A stretch of DNA of 64,000 nucleotides from Flectobacillus major DSM 103 (GTDB lineage: Bacteria; Bacteroidota; Bacteroidia; Cytophagales; Spirosomataceae): positions 4,659,333 through 4,723,332 of the forward strand of contig NZ_KE386491.1 in assembly GCF_000427405.1 (NCBI RefSeq). Reading direction: 5' to 3'. Each line of letters starts with the position of its first letter. The first letter of the stretch is position 1. The notes under the pieces are model-generated. The model searched no databases and was not told the origin of the DNA. It worked only from the letters and a program-made list of their open reading frames with translations. The position numbers were made by a program, and so were the translations under genes. Below, piece after piece: positions 47,549 to 55,761 of the stretch.

Positions 47549-48496
47549 ATGCAATCTATTCAACCGAGCACCTCTCAAACGCTTTCCTCTTTAGGAAAAA
47601 GCCTTACACAAGATTCGTCTTTTACCCCTTATGAAACACGCATTCATCGTGACCGCCCTGCTTGTGTTGTTTTTTTAGTTGACCAAAGCGGAAGTATGAA
47701 AAATGCTTGGGGAAGCGATAGTGGTAAGTCTAAAGCAGAAATGGTGGCTTTGTATGTCAATAACGCCATTCATGAAATTATTAATATTTGCCAGAAGACA
47801 GAATCTGAACCTCGTCACTATTTTGATATTGCCGTGATTGGCTATGGAAAAGAAGCTGAGAATGCTCAACTTTTGTGGGAAGGCAACTTGGCTGAAAAAA
47901 CTTTTGTCTCTCCTGCCGAGCTCAAACAAAACCCTACTGGCAACCAAGGTGAAATAGAAGTTGTTCGTCGGACTTTTAAGGGTGAAATTCTCGTGAAAAT
48001 TCCTGTTGTGTATTGGTTTTCTCCTGTAGCCGAATCGCTTACACCTATGGGAAGTGCTTTTGATAAATGTACCAAACTATTGGAGGATTGGACAGTCCAA
48101 CATCCCAATAGCTTTCCTCCTATTGTGATTAATATTACGGATGGAGAACAAACCGACTGTAAAGACCATGAACTGCTAGACAAAGCTTATCAATTACGCC
48201 AAATACAAACGCTCTACGGCAAGACACTGTTGTTTAACGTGCATATTTCTTCTTCTTCCGAACAAAGCGTTGTTTTTCCCGAAAACGCCAACGAAATACC
48301 TTCAAACAAACAATCACAGCTTTTGTACGAAATGAGTAGCGTATTACCAATGGCTTTTAACCAACGTATTGCGACAGAGGTGAAAAAAACAGATTTATCA
48401 GAAAATACAACCTATGTTGCTATGACTTTCCAAGCTTCGGTTAGTGATATGATTAAATGTTTAGATATTGGTACAAAAACTATTAAAACCGCCTAA
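47549..48496 (+). CDS. VWA-domain protein, TerY-like
   Basis: 315 aa from the chosen ATG; a TTG 3 codons upstream is less likely. The von Willebrand A domain has a complete MIDAS: DQSGS (Asp45, Ser47, Ser49) in VVFLVDQSGSMKNAWG, the Thr in SLTPMGSAF, and the Asp in VINITDGEQTD. TerY-type VWA proteins pair with a PP2C phosphatase and a Ser/Thr kinase (the TerY-P triad), and all three are within 6 kb here. It probably binds a metal-dependent partner and scaffolds the complex. It is 18 bases before the kinase-RT gene. Confidence 0.88.
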   Translation: MQSIQPSTSQTLSSLGKSLTQDSSFTPYETRIHRDRPACVVFLVDQSGSMKNAWGSDSGKSKAEMVALYVNNAIHEIINICQKTESEPRHYFDIAVIGYGKEAENAQLLWEGNLAEKTFVSPAELKQNPTGNQGEIEVVRRTFKGEILVKIPVVYWFSPVAESLTPMGSAFDKCTKLLEDWTVQHPNSFPPIVINITDGEQTDCKDHELLDKAYQLRQIQTLYGKTLLFNVHISSSSEQSVVFPENANEIPSNKQSQLLYEMSSVLPMAFNQRIATEVKKTDLSENTTYVAMTFQASVSDMIKCLDIGTKTIKTA

Positions 48497-48514
48497 TAAA
48501 TATCCGTTGATAAA

Positions 48515-51031
48515 ATGCTACCCACCACCCAAGAATACAAAATATCCATCATGATTGGAGAAGATTCTTTCAGAACGTTGAAAGATATAGAAATCATTTC
48601 CAACCCCAATTATCCAAACGAGCCTTGGTACAGTACTGGTGGTTTGGCTATTGTGTTTAAAATAAAAATGAAGGAGAAATTTTATGCCTTAAAATGTTTT
48701 TACGTCGAAACAAACGAACGTCAAGAGCGTTTGGAGCATATTGCTACTTACCTCAAACAAAACCCTTCTCCGTATTTTGTAGATTTTACCTATCTCGATA
48801 ACGAACTTTGGGTAGAAACCGCCCAAGGAGGTAATGGCTACCCAGTAATTTTGATGGAATGGGTAGAAGGTAAAACGCTAGATAATTATTTGGCAGAGGT
48901 TTGTAAAATACAAGACAAAGCCCGTCTGCAAAATCTCTATTTTCAGTTTTGTAACCTAGCTTGGTGGCTACAACAACAGCCTATCGCTCATGGTGATTTG
49001 AAGCATGACAATCTTATTGTTACGACAGAAGGAAAACTAAAACTGATAGATTATGATGGGATGTTTGTACCTGCATTGAGTAGCAGAAAAGCTAGCGAAT
49101 TGGGAAGTCCTTGCTACCAACATCCTCAGAGAGATACTCATTTTTTCAACAAAGATTTGGATGATTTTAGTTTGTTGATACTCCAAATTACGCTTTTAGC
49201 CTTACAACATGAGCCTAACCTTTTTGCCAAGCATTATAATGGGGATGGTATTTTATTGAAGGACACAGATTACAGAAACTTTTCAGGAAGTAGTATCAAG
49301 ACTACCTTATGGCAATTGCCAGAAGTAAAATTACCATTATTGTTAAGCCAAGTACAAGCTAATCTTAATCAGTTAAGAGCGATTGATTTAATGCCGTTAA
49401 TACAGGATGTGGAGTGGATTAATTGGTTGGTTGATAGCCAAGAAAGGAACTATAAAATTCAGATAAGCCAGAATACTTTTGTTCGTGAGGATGATTTTTA
49501 TGAAAAATTATTGGATAGAAGTAATATAAGGCAAGCAATAGATTTGGCATTAAATGCAAGGATGGAATATGATATGTATTATGACCCATTCGATATAGAT
49601 ATATTAAATATTTTTAAGGATGAAGACTCCAGAGAGATATGGGCTGAAAATATAGTAAATAAAATATATAATAAGATTAGATTTAAAGATTTAACTTTTG
49701 ATAAATGTACGACCTATGAATTCCCTAAAAATGAAAAAGAAAATAGAGTAACTTATTACATGAAATTTGAAGATTATGTAACAAGATATTTATTAGGTTT
49801 GGTAATCTATGAGTTTAAGAGCCAATTAGTAACTACAAATTCATTTAATTACAATAATGATATTTTTAGTTTGGTGAAAATGCCAGAAATAGACCGTCCG
49901 CCTACAAAATGGATAAAGTGGATTGAGTATAATTTTTTTAATGGCAGTCATAGATATATGGCTCATTTTGATGTGAAAAACTTCTTTGATAACGTTAATC
50001 ATAAAATATTATTAGCCACAATATCGGATGAACTAAAAATAGCTAAAAGTTCATTTTTTTACCTGTTACTAAAATCGAGCTTATCATCTATTAACGAATG
50101 TAAAGCTAATCAAGATGAAAGTGGGTTAATTGTTCAATCTTTAGACCGTTTTTTCGCAGATATTTATTTGAAAACCATTGATGACATATTTTTGAAGGAA
50201 AATCGTGTGCTATATAACCGTAAAGTAGATGATATTGTAATACTCTTTAATGATTACTCAATTTATAATGAGATTGTTGAATTGATAGACGAAAAAATGA
50301 ATAGCATTAATCTTAGATTGAATACAGAAAAAACAGAATTGATTGATTTACTAACATTAGACAACAAAGAGGATAAGTTTTTTGATATGGTGTCAAATTC
50401 TTATACCGATGGTGCTTCATACAGTGCAATATTATTGAAAATTAAGACAAATTTTAATAGTGGAAAAGCTAAACGGGTTTTTAACTGGGAAATAGATAGC
50501 TCTTTTGGTTTTCAAAAATACATCAACCAAAGAATATTAGATGGGTTTTGGTGGGAAGATGGAGAGAATCTTGGTATAATTGATTTTAAAACAAGAGATA
50601 TTTATGGTGAAGAAATAAGTACCATTAGAGATGACTTTTCAATTATTACATTGCCTGATAATTGGGATTCAGAATTAGGTAGTGATCATTATACTGAATT
50701 TATTTACTTTATGTTGGAATCTAAGCTTTCTGTTGCAATGAAAGTTAGAATATTAAAAGAAAATTTCACTACAATTAATGTTTCTAAAAAAGAAGTTTTT
50801 TTTAGAACAAATCCTTATTATTTGTATGTACTGATGAATTGTATGATTCAAGATTTTGCCATATTTAAACCAAAGTATTTTTCAAGCAACCAAAAGTATT
50901 TCAAACTTAGGCAACTTCTTTTTGATAATAATGTCCTAAGCCTTGTAACAAGGAGAAATATAATTATTAAAACAACTTTAGATTATTTACAAGCAAATAA
51001 AAATAGTTTTGAAAATACTAATACCATATGA
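48515..51031 (+). CDS. fusion of Ser/Thr protein kinase and reverse transcriptase
   Basis: 838 aa. N-terminal kinase, ~35-290: Gly loop STGGLAIVFKI, Lys60 (YALKCF), catalytic HGDLKHDN (Asp161, Asn166), and metal motif LIDYDGM. After a linker, an RT-like palm spans ~465-620: motif A HFDVKNFFDNVNH (Asp486), a degenerate motif B ESGLIVQSLDRFFADIYL, motif C RKVDDIVIL (Asp572, Asp573; xVDD instead of YxDD), and motif D LNTEKTELI. The last ~215 residues are unassigned. The three RT Asp residues and the kinase residues are all kept, so both activities are plausible. One continuous frame, so the fusion is not an ORF-calling artefact. I recall no named system with this fusion. Confidence 0.85.
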   Translation: MLPTTQEYKISIMIGEDSFRTLKDIEIISNPNYPNEPWYSTGGLAIVFKIKMKEKFYALKCFYVETNERQERLEHIATYLKQNPSPYFVDFTYLDNELWVETAQGGNGYPVILMEWVEGKTLDNYLAEVCKIQDKARLQNLYFQFCNLAWWLQQQPIAHGDLKHDNLIVTTEGKLKLIDYDGMFVPALSSRKASELGSPCYQHPQRDTHFFNKDLDDFSLLILQITLLALQHEPNLFAKHYNGDGILLKDTDYRNFSGSSIKTTLWQLPEVKLPLLLSQVQANLNQLRAIDLMPLIQDVEWINWLVDSQERNYKIQISQNTFVREDDFYEKLLDRSNIRQAIDLALNARMEYDMYYDPFDIDILNIFKDEDSREIWAENIVNKIYNKIRFKDLTFDKCTTYEFPKNEKENRVTYYMKFEDYVTRYLLGLVIYEFKSQLVTTNSFNYNNDIFSLVKMPEIDRPPTKWIKWIEYNFFNGSHRYMAHFDVKNFFDNVNHKILLATISDELKIAKSSFFYLLLKSSLSSINECKANQDESGLIVQSLDRFFADIYLKTIDDIFLKENRVLYNRKVDDIVILFNDYSIYNEIVELIDEKMNSINLRLNTEKTELIDLLTLDNKEDKFFDMVSNSYTDGASYSAILLKIKTNFNSGKAKRVFNWEIDSSFGFQKYINQRILDGFWWEDGENLGIIDFKTRDIYGEEISTIRDDFSIITLPDNWDSELGSDHYTEFIYFMLESKLSVAMKVRILKENFTTINVSKKEVFFRTNPYYLYVLMNCMIQDFAIFKPKYFSSNQKYFKLRQLLFDNNVLSLVTRRNIIIKTTLDYLQANKNSFENTNTI

Positions 51032-51250
51032 TTTTTTACTATTAAATTTTATTGATGAGATAATGGCTGAAATTTGAGATGTTTTAACTTAAAGTAATTA
51101 TAAATACTAATTAATCTTAGTTAAAAAGAGTATAAGTAATTGAATTTTAGTGGATTGTTATTTTTGGGGCAAAATAATAGAAATTAGTTATTTTTTGGAG
51201 ATTTGGTATTTGTTTTGAAATATTTGGTGAAAAATAAAACCATAAACAGT

Positions 51251-51529
51251 ATGAATATAGCACCATTTATAAGTTCATTAGGATTGATTTTTGATATTAC
51301 GGGGTTTATCCTAATTTCACTTACTATCATTTGTCCCAAAAAACCGAATAATTTAGAAACAGTTGATTTGGTTGACGCATCAGGGAAGCCATTAATTGAT
51401 AATATTATCACTCTTGAATATCTAAAAAGTGATTGTAAAGCCAAATGGGGGTTTTGGTTAATAATAATAGGATTTTTGTTGCAACTAATGGGCAACCTAT
51501 ACCCAATGATGTCATATTGTAAACAGTAA
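51251..51529 (+). CDS. small two-TM membrane protein
   Basis: 92 aa from the ATG. Two hydrophobic helices (IAPFISSLGLIFDITGFIL and GFWLIIIGFLLQLMGNLY) flank a polar loop with PLIDNIITLEYLKSD. It lies 219 bases after the kinase-RT gene on the same strand and 15 bases before the metalloprotease gene. No family recognised. Its place inside the locus suggests a membrane component, possibly an effector or immunity protein, but this is inference. Confidence 0.55.
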   Translation: MNIAPFISSLGLIFDITGFILISLTIICPKKPNNLETVDLVDASGKPLIDNIITLEYLKSDCKAKWGFWLIIIGFLLQLMGNLYPMMSYCKQ

Positions 51530-51544
51530 TTAACGACTAATATA

Positions 51545-52129
51545 ATGGAAATTATACAAAGAGTCTTCTTTCATGAACTGGGGCATTTTATAGCACATGA
51601 GTTGAATCATAAACATTACAATGGGACAGGTGTGGAAGAAATGGCTCTATTTCCTTGCAAAGAAAACACTAATGAATTTTGTGGTCATTGTAAGCCCATA
51701 AACAATAGCGAAGAAAACAATCCAGTACTAATTGAAAGGCTTCCCGAATATTTAGCAGTCTTAGTCCATGGTTGTCTATTTCAAGCATATTTTATGAAAC
51801 AAAATTTCACTGAATGTTTATGTTGCCAAGGAAATGGTTTGAAAGATTTGACGGGTTGGACTGCTATTTTGAGCTCTTTTAAGCAAAATACTTCTAATTT
51901 CTCTTCAATTGAAGATGAATTTTTCAAAAGAATAACTACGGAAAATGCCCTTGAAAGGTTTAGAAAACTAAATATCTGGGATTATTTAACAAATACAGAT
52001 AATCAGAGATATTTAGTTAATATAGAAAAACTCAGAGACGATATTTCGGTAGGAATTGTAGAATATTTGCCATACTACAATGAATTGATAACGCAATACA
52101 AACTCAAAGTTCGGCATCCTATGACATAA
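51545..52129 (+). CDS. HExxH zinc-metalloprotease-like protein
   Basis: 194 aa. FFHELGHFIAHELN near the N-terminus is an HExxH zinc motif (His10-Glu-Leu-Gly-His14), placed as in M41/M50-like peptidases. Paired cysteines (CGHC and CLCC) occur in the middle. Later residues are helical and charged. It has no signal peptide or clear TM segment. It sits between the small membrane protein and the PP2C gene and may process a component of the system. Confidence 0.6.
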   Translation: MEIIQRVFFHELGHFIAHELNHKHYNGTGVEEMALFPCKENTNEFCGHCKPINNSEENNPVLIERLPEYLAVLVHGCLFQAYFMKQNFTECLCCQGNGLKDLTGWTAILSSFKQNTSNFSSIEDEFFKRITTENALERFRKLNIWDYLTNTDNQRYLVNIEKLRDDISVGIVEYLPYYNELITQYKLKVRHPMT

Positions 52130-52179
52130 CAAATTGATGTTAGTAAGTACATCAAAAAGAATATTACGTTCTTGCTAAA

Positions 52180-52503
52180 TTATGATTTTATAGCTGATTG
52201 ATAATTAAGCAAATTAATGTTTTCATTATTTATTTTATCTATAAGTTCTTGCTCGGTAAGTAAATAATAGATAGAATCTCCATCCGTAAATACTTTTTGT
52301 GTAGTATTATAAAAATCATCATTTTGATAAGCTCCTATTTTTTGTAAATATCTTAGTGCTGAAAACCTGTTAGGGAACAAAGTGGATTTATCTGGAGAGT
52401 ATAATTTGTCTGCCATGATAAATTCTGAACCTCGTACACAGATAAATTCTGTTTCGCCCTCACAGACGAATTCATTTAAAATTGCATAAGTATTATTAGC
52501 CAT
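52180..52503 (-). CDS. hypothetical protein on the opposite strand
   Basis: 107 aa from the ATG giving MANNTYAILNEF; a longer start is possible. Alternating beta-like segments (FVCEGETEFICVRGSEFIM, DSIYYLLTEQELI) with no motif I know. It is the only minus-strand gene inside the VWA/kinase-RT/PP2C locus and separates the metalloprotease from the PP2C gene, whose start region overlaps its upstream sequence. Confidence 0.5.
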   Translation of the reverse strand: MANNTYAILNEFVCEGETEFICVRGSEFIMADKLYSPDKSTLFPNRFSALRYLQKIGAYQNDDFYNTTQKVFTDGDSIYYLLTEQELIDKINNENINLLNYQSAIKS

Positions 52504-52588
52504 TTTTTTAGTATTAAAGAGGTGATTATACCTCTGGTCTTTAAAATTTCCATAAATGTATAAACAATAACATAACTTTGACCGAACT

Positions 52589-53344
52589 ATGCTCATTGTT
52601 ATAGCTAAACCAAATATTCAAAAAGTCGTGTCAACAGAATATTCTAAAGCCCAAACCCTCTCCAAAACCCACAACAACCCATCACCCTTACCCAACGAAG
52701 ACCGTATTTCGTTTACTCTACCAAACATTTGGGCTGTAGCTGATGGTGCTGGTGGTACGGGTATCTTGTGTGGTGAATGGGCGGAGTTTCTGTTAGCACA
52801 TTTACCGTCAGTGTATATCAATTCTTGGGAGGCATTTATTGCATGGATAGAGCCTTTGGCTGAAGCCTTCATACAAGAATATGAACCATTGATACAACAT
52901 GACTCATTTCAACTCAAACGCTTTTACCAAGAAGGCAGTGCCTGTACTTTGGCGGTAGTCTGGCAAGTAGATAGTATTTTTCATTGGCTTACTTTTGGCG
53001 ATAGTCATGTGTTTTTTTATGCCAACAATCAATTGCAAAGTTACCCTTTTCAATCAACCGAGGAACTTTCGGGAGGTACACATCTGCTCAATTGTTCAAT
53101 ATTTCCTAATGAATTAGGTTTTCGTTGTGGTAGCTTTGAAGGGATATATAATACTTGTTTATTAGCTACTGATGCTATCAGTAAACATATCTTACTGCAA
53201 TATCAAACTCAAGCAGAAGCTTTTGATATTTTCATCGAAACCCTCACCCACTCGCTAGAAAGCCCCGAAAGCTTTTGGCAGTATATACAACACAATCCAA
53301 CCATCGAAGAAGACGATTATAGTCTAATTATCATAAGACCATGA
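52589..53344 (+). CDS. PP2C-family Ser/Thr phosphatase
   Basis: 251 aa. PP2C motifs: NEDRISF (Asp38), AVADGAGG (Asp52-Gly), TFGDSHVFFY, LLATDAIS and the final EEDDYSLIII metal site. Two metal-binding Asp clusters are intact, so it should be active. It would reverse the phosphorylation made by the kinase-RT protein, as in the TerY-P triad. Its stop overlaps the start of the PLD gene (ATGA). Confidence 0.87.
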   Translation: MLIVIAKPNIQKVVSTEYSKAQTLSKTHNNPSPLPNEDRISFTLPNIWAVADGAGGTGILCGEWAEFLLAHLPSVYINSWEAFIAWIEPLAEAFIQEYEPLIQHDSFQLKRFYQEGSACTLAVVWQVDSIFHWLTFGDSHVFFYANNQLQSYPFQSTEELSGGTHLLNCSIFPNELGFRCGSFEGIYNTCLLATDAISKHILLQYQTQAEAFDIFIETLTHSLESPESFWQYIQHNPTIEEDDYSLIIIRP

Positions 53345-54519
53345 TTAAAGCCTATTTTAAAGGATTAAAACCTTTAGTACTTGAGCAAATCCAAGAAGCG
53401 AAAGAGAGTATTCAAATTGCAGTAGCATGGTTTACAGACCAAGATGTTTTGGATATATTGGTAGAAAAACGCAAACAAGGCATACAAGTTCAGGTATTAA
53501 TTTCTAACGACCGTAAAAATTTTGAAGAAGCCTATTCTTTAGACTTTACCAAACTCCAACAAATAGGAGGAAAATTAATCGTAGTCGAAACCAGTTTTAT
53601 GCACCATAAGTTTTGTATTGTTGACCAACAAGTATTGCTAACGGGTTCGGCAAATTATACTTACAGTGGTTTCCATAAAAACAACGAATCTATCATTATT
53701 ACCGACGAACAGGAAAGTATAAAAGACTTTTTATTAGAATTTGAGCGGTTTATAGAACAAGCCATAGAGGAAGAAGGCTTAGTAGTATCTCCATTGGTAC
53801 AAGCACTTCATCATCAAATTAAGCTGTACAACTCACAAATTAGTTGGTTAGAAGTAGCCTTAGCAGAAGCAGAAAAGCAGTTAGAGTGCTACGAAGCAGG
53901 TTATCGAGTACGATTCCAGCAAATCATAGAAGAGATTTTATTACTCCAGCGGGATATTTTGGCGTATAAAGCCCAGAGAACTGAAAAACAAGAAGCAAAA
54001 AAGCAATACCAAGAAGCAAAAGTCAGGTGGGAATCCTTTCAAAATATCATTGCCGAAGATACCCAAACGATAACAAAAGCAAAAGACGATATTTTACAAG
54101 AAAGTCTGAAACAACTCTATCGTGAAGGGGTAAAGCTTTGTCATCCAGATAGTCCTTTGGTTGAAGAAGCCCATAAAGCGCAGGCACAACAGATATTCTT
54201 GAAACTGAAACAAGCTTATGACCAAAACGATTTAAAGGCACTCCAAACGATTGTAGCTGAACTGAAATTAGGAATTGCATTTGGCGATAGCAACGTTTCG
54301 GGAGCATCTATTAATGATTTGGAAGCATTTGCACAACAACTTGCAGAACAGGTTCAACAATTAGCCGAGCGACTCTCCACTTTACAGAACGATTATCGTT
54401 ATATATTACAAATGGGTGAGGAGGCTGTGTTAGAAAAGCATTTTGACAGAGAGGAGATGATTTTGAAGGAAAAAAGAAGGACTTTAGTAGAAGAAATAGG
54501 GAGGATATCTAAGATATGA
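53341..54519 (+). CDS. phospholipase-D-like nuclease with C-terminal J-like motif
   Basis: 392 aa. N-terminal PLD domain (~1-140) with one HKD motif HHKFCIVD (His88, Lys90, Asp95), followed by TGSANYTYSGFHKNNE. A single HKD domain implies a dimer, as in Nuc-type nucleases. A long coiled coil follows (~155-255), then LYREGVKLCHPDSP (HPD at 267-269) and FLKLKQAYDQ, which resemble a J-domain. It is translationally coupled to the phosphatase and is the most likely DNA- or RNA-cutting effector of the locus. Confidence 0.82.
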   Translation: MIKAYFKGLKPLVLEQIQEAKESIQIAVAWFTDQDVLDILVEKRKQGIQVQVLISNDRKNFEEAYSLDFTKLQQIGGKLIVVETSFMHHKFCIVDQQVLLTGSANYTYSGFHKNNESIIITDEQESIKDFLLEFERFIEQAIEEEGLVVSPLVQALHHQIKLYNSQISWLEVALAEAEKQLECYEAGYRVRFQQIIEEILLLQRDILAYKAQRTEKQEAKKQYQEAKVRWESFQNIIAEDTQTITKAKDDILQESLKQLYREGVKLCHPDSPLVEEAHKAQAQQIFLKLKQAYDQNDLKALQTIVAELKLGIAFGDSNVSGASINDLEAFAQQLAEQVQQLAERLSTLQNDYRYILQMGEEAVLEKHFDREEMILKEKRRTLVEEIGRISKI

Positions 54520-54620
54520 GTGTGTTGGCTCAGGGTTCTATAAGATTGAAACTTCATACATTTGTATCATGATATTCTTACTTTATCAAACAACATCCTA
54601 GTAATGTTAAGCTTCTTTTA

Positions 54621-54652
54621 AGGGATTAGGAATTCTCTTTGCCCTAATCCCT
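54621..54652. terminator. hairpin between convergent units
   Basis: AGGGATTAGG / CCTAATCCCT, a perfect 10-bp stem with a 12-base loop, lies between the PLD gene and the convergent TM gene. T runs are weak, so termination is likely but not certain. Confidence 0.55.
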
Positions 54653-54693
54653 ATACATCACTTATGATTTACCGAATGTTATTGATATTCTTT

Positions 54694-54948
54694 TCATTTT
54701 TCAATCCTATAATTAACTCCTTCTTCCTCTATCATCATCGCATTTTCCTCATGTCTTTTTTTAGGCAAATAGTGGAAGATTATATATAGACAAGCCCCAA
54801 ACACTAGAAGCAAAATAAAGAAGAGAAATCTCCACCAACTAAAACCTTTACTGGTAGATGGTGTGACTACTTCAATAGCTTTCTCAATAGCTAAACCTGA
54901 TAGACTTTCGCCCACATTTTCAAACGGATTAGAAATTATTTCGAACAT
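54694..54948 (-). CDS. single-TM protein paired with RHH-like protein (second element)
   Basis: 84 aa. A soluble N-terminus (NPFENVGESLSGLA) is followed by one membrane helix (FLFFILLLVFGACLYIIF) and a short basic tail. It is the counterpart of the protein at 33043-33477: same partner upstream, same layout, but shorter C-terminus. Its start is 2 bases after the RHH-like stop. Confidence 0.55.
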   Translation of the reverse strand: MFEIISNPFENVGESLSGLAIEKAIEVVTPSTSKGFSWWRFLFFILLLVFGACLYIIFHYLPKKRHEENAMMIEEEGVNYRIEK

Positions 54949-54950
54949 GA

Positions 54951-55370
54951 TTACGAGAGTTTAACGGTGTCTAATAAGATGGTGTAAATATCCTCAATCT
55001 GGGTAATCGTTTTACTTACGGTCTCTCCATAGATATTTCTGTATTCGAGAGTCTGACCTTTACGCAGTTGAAATGCGTTTTGCAATAACTCATTTTCATA
55101 AAAATCGACTTTCCTTTTAAAATGATGAAGGTCGGCTTTTTGTTGAGATAACAATGTCTCCAACTCAGAGTTGTTGTCTGATTTTGTTTGCTGCTTTCGG
55201 GTTGATATGATAGTGTCTACATACTCACTCAAAGTCATTCCCATTTGCTGAGCCTCTTGTGCCAATTCTATTTTAGTTCGAGCTTCACACTTGAAGCCTA
55301 AGGTTACTTTGTTGGTAGCATATTGGAGTCCTTCCAACTGTAATGCTCTCCCTGTTCTAATTTCGTTCAT
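54951..55370 (-). CDS. RHH-like, coiled-coil protein (second element)
   Basis: 139 aa. KVTLGFKCEARTKIELAQEAQQ followed by GMTLSEYVDTIIS is an RHH-like DNA-binding head; the coiled-coil tail has DFYENELLQNAF. It matches the island 1 protein at 32490-33050 in order and partner, though the sequences are diverged. It lies next to a phased repeat region upstream, which it may bind. Confidence 0.65.
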   Translation of the reverse strand: MNEIRTGRALQLEGLQYATNKVTLGFKCEARTKIELAQEAQQMGMTLSEYVDTIISTRKQQTKSDNNSELETLLSQQKADLHHFKRKVDFYENELLQNAFQLRKGQTLEYRNIYGETVSKTITQIEDIYTILLDTVKLS

Positions 55371-55384
55371 TGCTTAATATTAGA

Positions 55385-55487
55385 TTAATCGTTATTAACT
55401 TACTGGTTTAAAAATAATTAACCCTCGAAAACCACCTTTGGGTTAACGAGGGTTAATATGCGTTAATTCGAATTAATTGAAGTTAAT
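55385..55487. repeat. phased TTAA array with an 11-bp inverted repeat
   Basis: TTAA occurs at 55443, 55453, 55463, 55473 and 55483, exactly 10 bp apart, and also at 55385 and 55395 (10 bp) and 55408 and 55418 (10 bp). ATTAACCCTCG (55417) pairs perfectly with CGAGGGTTAAT (55447). It sits between the small HTH gene and the RHH-like gene, where island 1 has iterons, so it may be an origin or an operator. Confidence 0.55.
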
Positions 55488-55505
55488 TCATGCTGTTTAC
55501 ATGAG

Positions 55506-55760
55506 TCAGTCAGGGGGCTCTCCTAGATGGTTTATGATTAACTCCACTTGCTTAGGAGTGAATATCCTTTGATTTTCAATCAGAACAAGATTCGAGATTA
55601 ATCCAAGCCATTTATTAAAAGTAGGTAGGCTTACCTTATATTTTCGAGCTAACTCCGTTCTATTCATCGGAGGAAACTTATTTGTATCAGACATAATATT
55701 GAGAGCTTTTATACGCTCGCATTCGCAGACCCATATATATGACTTTGCGAGTGCGAACAT
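55506..55760 (-). CDS. small HTH protein (second element)
   Basis: 84 aa, or 62 aa if the internal ATG (MSDTNKF) is used. MNRTELARKYKVSLPTFNKWLGLI is a helix-turn-helix, and IFTPKQVELIINHLG is the following helix. The longer start lies 1 base after the Rep stop codon, which suits translational coupling. A position next to Rep and the repeat region suggests control of replication. Confidence 0.6.
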   Translation of the reverse strand: MFALAKSYIWVCECERIKALNIMSDTNKFPPMNRTELARKYKVSLPTFNKWLGLISNLVLIENQRIFTPKQVELIINHLGEPPD

Positions 55761-55761
55761 G

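Noticed and set aside
53523..54519. Standard phospholipase D with two HKD motifs
   Set aside because: Only one HKD motif is visible; it is a single-domain Nuc-like protein.
55440..55487. CRISPR-like 10-bp repeat
   Set aside because: The repeated part is only TTAA with variable flanks; it is phasing, not a repeat-spacer array.
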